From Aestuariivivens marinum (GTDB lineage: Bacteria; Bacteroidota; Bacteroidia; Flavobacteriales; Flavobacteriaceae): a DNA stretch of 64,000 nucleotides. The notes beneath the pieces are model-generated. The model ran no database searches and had not been told where the DNA came from. It worked only from the letters and a program-made list of their open reading frames with translations. Positions within the stretch are counted from its first letter, which is position 1; every line of letters begins with the position of its first letter. Location of the stretch: positions 297,385 to 361,384 of the forward strand of contig NZ_JAKMCR010000003.1 of NCBI RefSeq assembly GCF_022662175.1, in the 5' to 3' direction. The position numbers and the translations under genes were made by a program. Below, piece by piece: positions 9,197-16,284 of this stretch.

Positions 9197-9760
9197 ATGG
9201 ATGAATATATAGACATTGTTACTAAAGAAGGAAAGCCTACGGGTAAATCGGAATTAAAATCGGTGATTCATCAAAAAGGATTTTTTCACCATACAACCCA
9301 CATATGGTTATATACCAAGAGAGGAGACATTCTATTGTCACAACGTTCAGTAAAAAAGCTAATTTGTCCTTTACTTTGGGATGTTTCTGTTGCAGGACAT
9401 GTTGATGCTGGTGAAGCAGTTGTACAGGCAGCTATTCGAGAAACCAAAGAAGAAATAGATCTTACCATTACTGAAAGCGATTTAAAGAAAATTGGAGTTT
9501 TTGAATGTTTTCAGGATTACCAAAATGGCTTAAAAGATTACGAATTTCACAACACGTTTATATGTGAGCTGAAGGTGCCTTCGTCACTTCTTACACCTCA
9601 ACCAAATGAAGTTGAATCCTTAAAATTAGTGACACTTTCAGAGTTTGAAGAATTGCTTGAAAACAGTGGTAATAATAATCATTTTGTGTCTTCAAACAGA
9701 GCATATTATAATATTGTTTTAAGTGCAATCGAAAAGGAAGTGGTATCCAAAACCAAGTAA
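9197..9760 (+). CDS. Nudix hydrolase (isopentenyl-diphosphate isomerase-like)
   Basis: A 187-residue Nudix protein. The Nudix box runs from Gly67 to Leu89: G-x5-E at 67-73 and RETKEE at 81-86, with Asp in place of the second conserved Gly (88). The N-terminal stretch (HHTTHIWLYTKRGDILLSQR, 31-50) and the later FEC/HNTF segments resemble the type I IPP isomerase-like subgroup often annotated as Idi-like Nudix hydrolases. The true substrate cannot be assigned, so nucleotide-diphosphate hydrolysis is only a family-level statement. The Nramp gene follows after 11 nt, suggesting co-transcription. Confidence 0.9.
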   Translation: MDEYIDIVTKEGKPTGKSELKSVIHQKGFFHHTTHIWLYTKRGDILLSQRSVKKLICPLLWDVSVAGHVDAGEAVVQAAIRETKEEIDLTITESDLKKIGVFECFQDYQNGLKDYEFHNTFICELKVPSSLLTPQPNEVESLKLVTLSEFEELLENSGNNNHFVSSNRAYYNIVLSAIEKEVVSKTK

Positions 9761-9771
9761 TAGAATTAATT

Positions 9772-11040
9772 ATGAACTGGGAAAAAATTAAAAAAACATT
9801 AGGACCGGGTATTTTATTTGCTAGTACTGCAATTGGTGTGTCCCATTTAGTACAGAGTACCCGGGCGGGTGCTAATTTTGGTTTTGGCCTTGTCCTTTTT
9901 ATCATAGCCGCCAATGTTTTTAAATTCCCTTTTTTTGAATTCGGTGCACGTTATGCCAATGCTACGGGTAAAACACTCATAGACGGGTACAAACGTTTAG
10001 GTAATTATGCCATTTGGATTTACTTTTTAGTAACTATTTGCTCCATGTTTTTTGTGAGTGCAGCCGTGGTATTAGTCACGACAGGTTTTATGGATAACCT
10101 TTTTGGATTGTCGGTGTTGTGGCCTACATTCAATCTATTCCCAATTGCACTCGTGTTTTTGGTTACTGTGAGTTTGCTCATGTCTGGAAAGTATAACTTT
10201 TTGGATCATTTTATAAAGATTGTAGGTATAGTATTATTGATTTCTACATTAATCGTTTTTGTACTAACATTAATAAACGGTCCTGCCGAACATGTTGAAC
10301 ATTTTATACATCCCCATATTTTTGATGACACGAGCATATTGTTCATCATTGCATTGATGGGCTGGATGCCAACCGCAATGGACATGTCTACCTGGGTAAG
10401 TTTATGGACGGTTGCCAAAATGAAATCGTCCAACTACCACCCTACTCTAAAAGAAACCCTTTTCGATTTTAATTTCGGGTATTGGGTGTCAGCTTTTTTA
10501 TCGTTGTGCTTTGTTACCATAGGTGCGTATTTAATTTACGGTACAGGTAAAACCTTACCTGCTGGAAGTGTTGGTTTTGCAGATGGGGTTATAAAACTCT
10601 ATACCTCTACCATGGGTAATTGGAGTTACCTGATTATAGCCACGGCAGCCTTTTCAATCATGTTTGGTACCTGCATAGGTTTGTTTGATGGCTATGCTAG
10701 AACTTTACAGCGCACCACGACCATTTTGTTTGCAAAAAACGATAATAAAGAAACCGATTCCCGAAATGTTTACATCTGGTCCTTGGTTATTTTAGCGATT
10801 GGTTCGTTTGCTATTAATGCATTTTTCTCAGGACAATTTAAAATTCTTATTGATTTGGCAACTACCATTTCCTTTTTAATAGCGCCTTTGGTTGCTGTAG
10901 CCAATTTTAAATTGGTTAGCAGCAAGTATATCGACAAAGCCTTTTTACCTGGCAAACTTATGAAATTAATAAGCTGGTTAGGAATTCTATTTTTAACAGG
11001 ATTTGCATTTTTTTATATGTATGTGAAGTTTCTTAAGTAA
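9772..11040 (+). CDS. Nramp-family divalent metal transporter with altered metal motifs
   Basis: A 422-residue integral membrane protein with about 11 hydrophobic segments. The first helix reads GPGILFASTAIGVSHLVQST (11-30) and so aligns with the Nramp TM1 block. The usual metal-binding DPGN is replaced by GVSH (22-25), and the usual MPH of TM6 is replaced by MPTAMD (199-204). Nramp proteins carry Mn2+ or Fe2+ with protons; the missing Asp/Asn and His ligands make the substrate here uncertain. The gene is probably co-transcribed with the upstream Nudix gene and is convergent with the amidohydrolase gene. Confidence 0.85.
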   Translation: MNWEKIKKTLGPGILFASTAIGVSHLVQSTRAGANFGFGLVLFIIAANVFKFPFFEFGARYANATGKTLIDGYKRLGNYAIWIYFLVTICSMFFVSAAVVLVTTGFMDNLFGLSVLWPTFNLFPIALVFLVTVSLLMSGKYNFLDHFIKIVGIVLLISTLIVFVLTLINGPAEHVEHFIHPHIFDDTSILFIIALMGWMPTAMDMSTWVSLWTVAKMKSSNYHPTLKETLFDFNFGYWVSAFLSLCFVTIGAYLIYGTGKTLPAGSVGFADGVIKLYTSTMGNWSYLIIATAAFSIMFGTCIGLFDGYARTLQRTTTILFAKNDNKETDSRNVYIWSLVILAIGSFAINAFFSGQFKILIDLATTISFLIAPLVAVANFKLVSSKYIDKAFLPGKLMKLISWLGILFLTGFAFFYMYVKFLK

Positions 11041-11119
11041 ACACTAACTAACCAAATGACAATTAAAACATAGGAAAGAAATAAAATTTTAAGCTTCTAA
11101 AGAATATTAAAAAATTAGA

Positions 11120-12205
11120 TTAATCCACAAACATGCTCTTGTCCAATCCAGGTACAATCCGCAAAGCGTTTTTATAATATACCTTTTTTAATACTTCGTC
11201 GGGTAAATCCATACCATACATAGGCCAAAACGCATGGTACTTTTTATGGTAAGGAAAGTATTCATCAGCTGTTTCCAATACTCTAAAATAAGTTGGAAAC
11301 TCTTCAGGTTTCCAACTATCCTTACCAAACAGAATCCTATCTTGGTATTTTATAAAAAAAGCTTTGGCAAATCGTGGTTGCCTTCCCAATTCAGCAATAA
11401 TGGCAGCTATACCCACATTCATATTGGGGATTTCATCAAGCAATTTACCCAATGCTCCTAAGTCATTTGCAAACCAGCCCATATGTGCATTGATAAAGGT
11501 GGTTTTAGGATGCTTCTTAAACATATTATGTTGTTCGTTTATAATTTGTTCCCAAGGAACCGGATTATTAGCATCACGCTTACGCCTGGGGTGAGTCTTT
11601 AGTTCCAGCCAACGTTCATTATCAGCATTAAATTCATCCCAAAAGGGTTTAGGATCTGCCGCATGGATTAAAACAGGAATTCCCAGTTCGCTACACGTTT
11701 CCCAAATAGCTTCTAAACGCACATCATCAATAGCCAAGCGCTTACCGTCTACATCTTTGTTATACATGCCCAAGCTCTTATAAACTTTTAAGCCTCTAGC
11801 CCCTTGCTTTACATCTTCCTTGAGTTGGCCCACGGTTTTTTCTATCCATCCTGGCGCTCCAGCTCCATCAAAATCAATATTAGCAAACACTACAAACCTA
11901 TTGGGATAGTTATTTTTTATATTTTCTACTGCTTGTTTTAAATGATTACCAGACCGTCCGCTTAAATTTACCATGATTTGCATGTTAAGAGTATCCATGG
12001 CTGCAATAACTGGCGATAAGTCTTGAGTAGGCATTCTATATTGATGTCCATGAATATCAATAAATGGATATTTGGCACGCTTTACAACCTTACCAGGTAC
12101 CACCAATGTTGATTTAGGGTTATATTCTTCAAACGACATCTCTTGTGATATTGAAAAAAATGGTATTGAAACAGATATTAATATTAATAACACGAATGTT
12201 TTCAT
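11120..12205 (-). CDS. Secreted amidohydrolase (TIM-barrel metal-dependent hydrolase)
   Basis: A 361-residue protein with a clear signal peptide (MKTFVLLILISVSIPFFSIS, 1-20). The mature part holds the amidohydrolase-2 pattern: FIDIHGHQYR, where DIHGH is the metal-binding HxH at the end of strand 1, then HAADPKPFWDE, FINAHMGWFAND and ILFGKDSWKPEEF, giving later metal or acid ligands (His, His, Asp). This suggests a decarboxylase- or lactonase-like metal-dependent hydrolase acting in the periplasm. The substrate is unknown. It is divergent from the molybdenum cofactor operon and shares a 212-nt upstream region with it; nothing in its sequence links it to molybdenum. Confidence 0.85.
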   Translation of the reverse strand: MKTFVLLILISVSIPFFSISQEMSFEEYNPKSTLVVPGKVVKRAKYPFIDIHGHQYRMPTQDLSPVIAAMDTLNMQIMVNLSGRSGNHLKQAVENIKNNYPNRFVVFANIDFDGAGAPGWIEKTVGQLKEDVKQGARGLKVYKSLGMYNKDVDGKRLAIDDVRLEAIWETCSELGIPVLIHAADPKPFWDEFNADNERWLELKTHPRRKRDANNPVPWEQIINEQHNMFKKHPKTTFINAHMGWFANDLGALGKLLDEIPNMNVGIAAIIAELGRQPRFAKAFFIKYQDRILFGKDSWKPEEFPTYFRVLETADEYFPYHKKYHAFWPMYGMDLPDEVLKKVYYKNALRIVPGLDKSMFVD

Positions 12206-12344
12206 TTGTCAATAGGCTTTTATAGAGTCTAAAAATACGCCACAGGATATTGATAAGCTACTTTTTAAGACGGCTTTAACAAGTATATATGCCTTAAAGT
12301 ATTTAGGAACCAGTGGTATGAGTAACAAAAGTATTTTAAGTTAA

Positions 12345-12358
12345 ATGATATTTATCAT
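12345..12358. promoter_or_regulatory. Crp/Fnr-like dyad upstream of the molybdenum cofactor operon
   Basis: ATGAT-ATTT-ATCAT, a perfect dyad with the five-base half-sites and 4-nt gap typical of Fnr-type boxes (TTGAT-N4-ATCAA). It extends by one base pair on each side (AATGATA-TT-TATCATT). Its centre (12351.5) is 30.5 bp before the -7 element, so about -44 from the predicted start, close to a class II activator position. The regulator is unknown. Confidence 0.5.
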
Positions 12359-12378
12359 TAAAACAAGAAAATATAAAG

Positions 12379-12402
12379 CGTTATATTTGTTTAGATATAA
12401 CG
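12379..12402. promoter_or_regulatory. ModE operator overlapping the moeA promoter
   Basis: CGTTATAT (12379-12386) and ATATAACG (12395-12402) form a perfect dyad with an 8-nt gap. From memory, the E. coli ModE operator at modA has the same half-sites, the same gap and the same 24-bp length. The Bacteroidota -7 element TATATTTG (12382-12389) lies inside it, so a bound protein would block RNA polymerase. The operon's second gene encodes a ModE-type HTH protein, the obvious ligand. The site ends 15 nt before the moeA ATG. Confidence 0.8.
12382..12389 (+). promoter_or_regulatory. -7 promoter element of the molybdenum cofactor operon
   Basis: TATATTTG is an exact match to the Bacteroidota -7 consensus TAnnTTTG, 29 nt before the moeA ATG. 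The -33 region has only a weak TTA match (12358-12360), which fits a promoter that depends on an activator. It lies within the ModE operator. Confidence 0.6.
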
Positions 12403-12417
12403 ATTATTATCATTTAA

Positions 12418-13599
12418 ATGATTTCTATAAAAGAAGCCATACAGCTTGTTAAAAGCAATTCGGATACCTTAGGTATAGCCAAAGTGGGATTAAATGAAGC
12501 CTTTGGATATCTGGTAGCGAATGATATAAAATCTCCAATAAACATGCCACCATTTAGACAATCGGCTATGGATGGTTACGCCATAAACATAACCGATAAA
12601 CTTTCTTATAAATTTATTGGAGAGATAAAGGCGGGAGATGGCTACCAACCCATTTTAAATACAGGTGAGGCAGTTCGGATTTTTACGGGAGCCCCCGTTC
12701 CAGATACAGCCAATGCTGTTGTGATGCAGGAAAAAATAAAAATTAAGGATGGTAATATAATACTTGAACATGAAATTCCTCAAGGACATAACATCCGCTC
12801 CCTAGGTGAACAGGTGAAGAAGGGCGACTTGGCCTTAAAAAAAGACACTAAATTAACACCGGCTGGTATTGGCTTTTTAGCTTCTTTGGGAATTACGGAA
12901 GTAGATGTTTACAAAAAACCAAGAATTGCTGTTATTACCACAGGAAATGAGCTTATTGAACCTAACCAACCTCTTGATCATGGCAAAATTTATGAGAGTA
13001 ATTCACATATGCTAACTGCCGCACTTGCGAATTTGGGTCATAATAATGTTTCCGTTTACAAAGTAGAAGATAATTATGATAATACTTATCAGCTTTTAGA
13101 TAAAACCATAAACAATTCCGATTTGGTACTGATTACTGGAGGTATCTCGGTTGGTGATTACGATTATGTAGGGAAAGCGTTAAATGAATTGCAGGTTGAA
13201 GAAATATTTTATAAAGTCGTGCAAAAGCCCGGTAAACCGCTCTACTTTGGAAAAAAAGCCGAGACCCTCATTTTTGCCTTACCAGGCAATCCGGCCGCAG
13301 CTCTAACCTGTTTTTATATATACGTTTATATTGCCTTGCAAAAGATTACAAATAATCAACAGAATGAATTACCTCGGATACAAGCTGAATCCCTTTCAAA
13401 CTTTGAAAAGAAAGGTGACAGACCCCAATTTTTAAAAGCGATTTATTTAGATGGGAAAGCAGAACTATTAGAAGGTCAAAATTCATCTATGTTACAAACC
13501 TTTGCGCTTTCCAACGCTTTGGTTTTTGTTCCGGCAGAGCAAAACCAAATCGCTATTGGTGATCCTGTTGAAACTATATTATTACCTATTGAATTATGA
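12418..13599 (+). CDS. moeA: Molybdopterin molybdotransferase MoeA
   Basis: MoeA inserts molybdate into adenylylated molybdopterin, the last common step of molybdenum cofactor synthesis. The protein is 393 residues, a normal length. Signature blocks are QSAMDGYA (48-55), VITTGNEL (172-179), TGGISVGDYD (240-249) and ALPGNPAAA (287-295). It is the first gene of a seven-gene operon controlled by the ModE site just upstream. The stop (TGA) overlaps the ATG of the ModE-like gene in an ATGA arrangement, indicating translational coupling. Confidence 0.96.
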   Translation: MISIKEAIQLVKSNSDTLGIAKVGLNEAFGYLVANDIKSPINMPPFRQSAMDGYAINITDKLSYKFIGEIKAGDGYQPILNTGEAVRIFTGAPVPDTANAVVMQEKIKIKDGNIILEHEIPQGHNIRSLGEQVKKGDLALKKDTKLTPAGIGFLASLGITEVDVYKKPRIAVITTGNELIEPNQPLDHGKIYESNSHMLTAALANLGHNNVSVYKVEDNYDNTYQLLDKTINNSDLVLITGGISVGDYDYVGKALNELQVEEIFYKVVQKPGKPLYFGKKAETLIFALPGNPAAALTCFYIYVYIALQKITNNQQNELPRIQAESLSNFEKKGDRPQFLKAIYLDGKAELLEGQNSSMLQTFALSNALVFVPAEQNQIAIGDPVETILLPIEL

Positions 13600-13934
13600 A
13601 CTACTCGATTAAAAGTAGAATATGGATTGAATCAAACGGGCATGTACTCTTAGGTGAAGGTCGTGTACAATTACTAAAAGCCATTGAACAAACCGGATCG
13701 CTCTCGAAAGCTTCTAAGACATTAAATTTATCCTATAAAAAAGCTTGGCACCTTTTGGATTCTATTAATCAATCAGCAAAAAATCCTGTGACCATCAACA
13801 CTACTGGTGGTAAGGATGGAGGGGGTACAATATTGACCAACTATGGGAAAACCTTAATCAGGGTTTTTGATGATATAAACCAAAATTGTTGGGAATTTTT
13901 GGATAGTGAATTAGAAAAAATGAAGAATTTATAA
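13596..13934 (+). CDS. modE: Stand-alone ModE-type winged-helix DNA-binding protein
   Basis: At 112 residues it matches only the N-terminal DNA-binding half of ModE. The helix-turn-helix reads TGSLSKASKTLNLSYKKAW (33-51), and the wing with the characteristic glycines is GGKDGGGTILTNYGKTLI (71-88). The two C-terminal TOBE/Mop molybdate-binding domains of E. coli ModE are absent, so any molybdate sensing must come from elsewhere or not occur. It most likely represses its own operon through the operator at 12379-12402. It overlaps moeA by 4 nt and mobA by 1 nt (TAATG), so it is made together with the enzymes. The symbol is used by similarity. Confidence 0.88.
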   Translation: MNYSIKSRIWIESNGHVLLGEGRVQLLKAIEQTGSLSKASKTLNLSYKKAWHLLDSINQSAKNPVTINTTGGKDGGGTILTNYGKTLIRVFDDINQNCWEFLDSELEKMKNL

Positions 13935-14524
13935 TGCTAGCAGTTAACAAAAGTAACATTACAGGAATTATTTTAGCGGGCGGGAAAAGTTCTAGAATGG
14001 GAACTGATAAAGGCCTTTTGAAGCTTAATAATAAACCTTTCACGCAATATATTATTGACGCCCTAAAGCCCTTAGTTTCTGAAATTTTAATTGTTTCCGA
14101 CAATTTAAATTATGATGTTTTTGGTTATAAAAGAATAGAAGATATTATTAAAGATGCTGGTCCCTTGGCTGGAATCTACTCAGGTTTGACTCATTCTAAA
14201 ACCGATTATAACCTTGTACTAAGTTGTGATATCCCATTAATAAGTACCGAAGTGTTAAGGTGGCTTATAGAACATGCCAATGATTCTTCTGAAGTCATTC
14301 AAATCGAAAGCCATGGTAAAACCATGCCACTAATTGCACTTTACAGAAAAGAATGTTCTAGTATTTTTTTAAGCTTATTACAAAATGGTGAAAGGCGATT
14401 ACGAAAAGCCGTTAGCCAATGCACCATTAAAACTATTAAACTGGATATGGATGATCATATTGTAACAGCAAACATAAATACTCAACAAGAATTAAAAGAC
14501 ATACAGAATGCATATAAATATTAA
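13934..14524 (+). CDS. mobA: Molybdenum cofactor guanylyltransferase MobA
   Basis: MobA attaches GMP to molybdopterin-Mo to make the bis-MGD cofactor used by the DMSO-reductase family, to which the FdhF-like enzyme encoded downstream belongs. The 196-residue protein carries the nucleotide-binding signature LAGGKSSRMGTDKG (14-27), GPLAGIYSGL and the Mg-binding aspartate in VLSCDIPLI. Length is normal for MobA. It overlaps the ModE-like gene by one base and moaD by 17 nt. GTP use is inferred from family and context; the other nucleotidyltransferase of this type (26017-26640) sits beside XdhC and is more MocA-like. Confidence 0.9.
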   Translation: MLAVNKSNITGIILAGGKSSRMGTDKGLLKLNNKPFTQYIIDALKPLVSEILIVSDNLNYDVFGYKRIEDIIKDAGPLAGIYSGLTHSKTDYNLVLSCDIPLISTEVLRWLIEHANDSSEVIQIESHGKTMPLIALYRKECSSIFLSLLQNGERRLRKAVSQCTIKTIKLDMDDHIVTANINTQQELKDIQNAYKY

Positions 14525-14741
14525 ATATTTTGGGCAAATTGCTGAAGTTACCAAATGTGACGAAGAAATAATTTCTATTTCAAAAAACTTGGTTTCAGAA
14601 CTAATTGCTTACTTGTATATCAAATATCCTGAATTGAAAAATAAGAGTTTTAAAATTGCACAAAATCAGGAATTGGTATCAGAAAACATAAAATTGACAG
14701 GCAAAGAAATTGCACTGTTACCACCGTTTGCGGGAGGGTGA
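14508..14741 (+). CDS. moaD: Molybdopterin synthase sulfur-carrier subunit MoaD
   Basis: A 77-residue ubiquitin-like protein ending in LLPPFAGG. The terminal Gly-Gly is the residue pair that becomes a thiocarboxylate and passes sulfur to precursor Z in the MoaD2-MoaE2 complex. It overlaps the end of mobA by 17 nt. The activating enzyme MoeB is not in this window and must be supplied from elsewhere. A gap of about 100 nt with no evident promoter separates it from moaE. Confidence 0.93.
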   Translation: MHINIKYFGQIAEVTKCDEEIISISKNLVSELIAYLYIKYPELKNKSFKIAQNQELVSENIKLTGKEIALLPPFAGG

Positions 14742-14840
14742 TTCAGTCTTCATTTAGTAAACAGTAGTAGTATATTGCAGTTAGTGTAATAATCAACAAC
14801 CTTAACATTTTTGAATTATTGGCTATAAAAATTAAAAAAC

Positions 14841-15284
14841 ATGAAAGAAAACAGGTCTAAAAGCGTATTTATACAGGGGGCAATTTCTTCAGAATTTATT
14901 GGAGGCTCCATTGCCAAACACCAGACCAAAACCAGTATTGGAGCCCATAATATTTTCTTAGGACAAGTGCGTGCCGATATTATTGAAGGCAAAACCATTA
15001 GTGCCATTGAGTATACCGCTTATGAAGATATGGCCAATACTAAGTTTTATGATATTCGAGAGGCTACATTTAAAAATTTTGACATAACCTGTATGCATAT
15101 TTATCATAGTTTAGGTACCGTTAAAGCTGGTGAAATATGCCTGTTCGTGTTTGTTTCATCACCTCGTCGCAAAGTGGTTTATGAAGCTTTAGAGTACATT
15201 GTAGAACGTATAAAAACAGATATCCCTGTTTATGGAAAGGAAATTTTTGAAGATGAAACACATCAATGGAAAGTAAATAACTAG
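14841..15284 (+). CDS. moaE: Molybdopterin synthase catalytic subunit MoaE
   Basis: A 147-residue large subunit of molybdopterin synthase, converting cyclic pyranopterin monophosphate to molybdopterin with sulfur from MoaD. Typical segments are GAHNIFLGQVRAD, where the family usually has GA.. FxGxVR, IEYTAYEDMANTKF, IYHSLGTVKAGE and VFVSSPRRKVVYEALEYIVERIKTDIP, followed by the conserved lysine in YGKEIF. Length and motif order are normal. It belongs to the same + strand operon as moaD. Confidence 0.93.
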   Translation: MKENRSKSVFIQGAISSEFIGGSIAKHQTKTSIGAHNIFLGQVRADIIEGKTISAIEYTAYEDMANTKFYDIREATFKNFDITCMHIYHSLGTVKAGEICLFVFVSSPRRKVVYEALEYIVERIKTDIPVYGKEIFEDETHQWKVNN

Positions 15285-15321
15285 TTATTGGTTAATAATC
15301 ATTTGTAACTCCAAATAGTTA

Positions 15322-15338
15322 AGTTAATAACATTAACT
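15322..15338. promoter_or_regulatory. AT-rich dyad between moaE and moaCB
   Basis: AGTTAAT-AAC-ATTAACT, a perfect 7-bp dyad 28 nt before the moaCB start. Because the region is very AT-rich it may be chance; a secondary control point inside the operon is possible. Confidence 0.25.
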
Positions 15339-15365
15339 AATAATTGTAAACAATAAACGTTAATC

Positions 15366-16277
15366 ATGGTCGACATTACATATAAAAATACTACACTACG
15401 AATGGCTATTGCGCAAGCCGTTGTCAAAGTTAGTAAACCCGAAACCATTACTGCTATAGATAACGATGCTGTTCCTAAAGGCAACGTTTTTGAAATGAGC
15501 AAAGCCGCAGGTTTATTAGGGGTGAAACGCACTCCGGATATTTTACCGGATTGCCACCCCCTCCCTATTGAGTTTACGAGCGTGGATTATAACATAAACG
15601 GATTGGAAATCACAGTTATATTTACTGTAAAAACCATTTACAAGACTGGTGTGGAAGTTGAAGCCATGCATGGCGCTAGTGTGGTGGCTCTAAACATGTA
15701 CGATATGCTTAAACCCATTGATAAAGACATTGAAATATGCCAGATAAAACTGTTAAGCAAAAAAGGTGGTAAATCCGATTTTAAAGACCGTTTTATAACC
15801 GATTTGAAAGCCGCTGTTGTAGTATGTTCTGATACTATTTCAGCTGGATTTAAAGAGGACAAAGCGGGTAAAGCCATTATTGAAAAACTGAATAGTTGTA
15901 AAGTTACAGTTTCAGAATATACCATCATCCCGGATGAAGTTGAAATAATTCAAGAGAAAGTAAAACACTATCAAAATCAAAATATAGACATGGTTATATT
16001 TACCGGAGGCACTGGGCTTTCCGATCGTGATGTAACCCCCGAGGCCTTAATACCATTATTAGACAGACGTATTTCTGGTATAGAGGAAGCCATTAGAAGT
16101 TACGGGCAAGAGCGCACCCCGTTTTCCATGCTATCCAGAAGTATCGCTGGAACAATAGCCAATATGTTAGTTCTAGCCTTACCGGGATCTACTAATGGCG
16201 CAAAGGAATCTATGGATGCTATTTTTCCATCAGTCCTGCATGTTTTTAAGATTTTAAAAGGAGCCAGACACGATTAA
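15366..16277 (+). CDS. moaCB: Bifunctional MoaC-MoaB fusion
   Basis: A 303-residue fusion. Residues about 1-150 are MoaC, which makes cyclic pyranopterin monophosphate from the MoaA product: MAIAQAVVKV, LPDCHPLPIEF with the catalytic His region, and GVEVEAMHGASVVALNMYDM. Residues about 155-303 are MoaB/MogA-like, which adenylylates molybdopterin: AVVVCSDTISAG, FTGGTGLSDRDVTPEA, GIEEAIRSYGQERTPFSMLSRSIAGT and LPGSTNGAKE. Both halves look complete. Fused MoaCB is known in Bacteroidota. It sits 7 nt before moaA. Confidence 0.93.
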   Translation: MVDITYKNTTLRMAIAQAVVKVSKPETITAIDNDAVPKGNVFEMSKAAGLLGVKRTPDILPDCHPLPIEFTSVDYNINGLEITVIFTVKTIYKTGVEVEAMHGASVVALNMYDMLKPIDKDIEICQIKLLSKKGGKSDFKDRFITDLKAAVVVCSDTISAGFKEDKAGKAIIEKLNSCKVTVSEYTIIPDEVEIIQEKVKHYQNQNIDMVIFTGGTGLSDRDVTPEALIPLLDRRISGIEEAIRSYGQERTPFSMLSRSIAGTIANMLVLALPGSTNGAKESMDAIFPSVLHVFKILKGARHD

Positions 16278-16284
16278 GTTATAG

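Noticed and set aside
15299..15532. Minus-strand 77-codon frame over the moaE-moaCB gap and the start of moaCB
   Set aside because: It overlaps a well-supported MoaC start, has no promoter and shows no family pattern.
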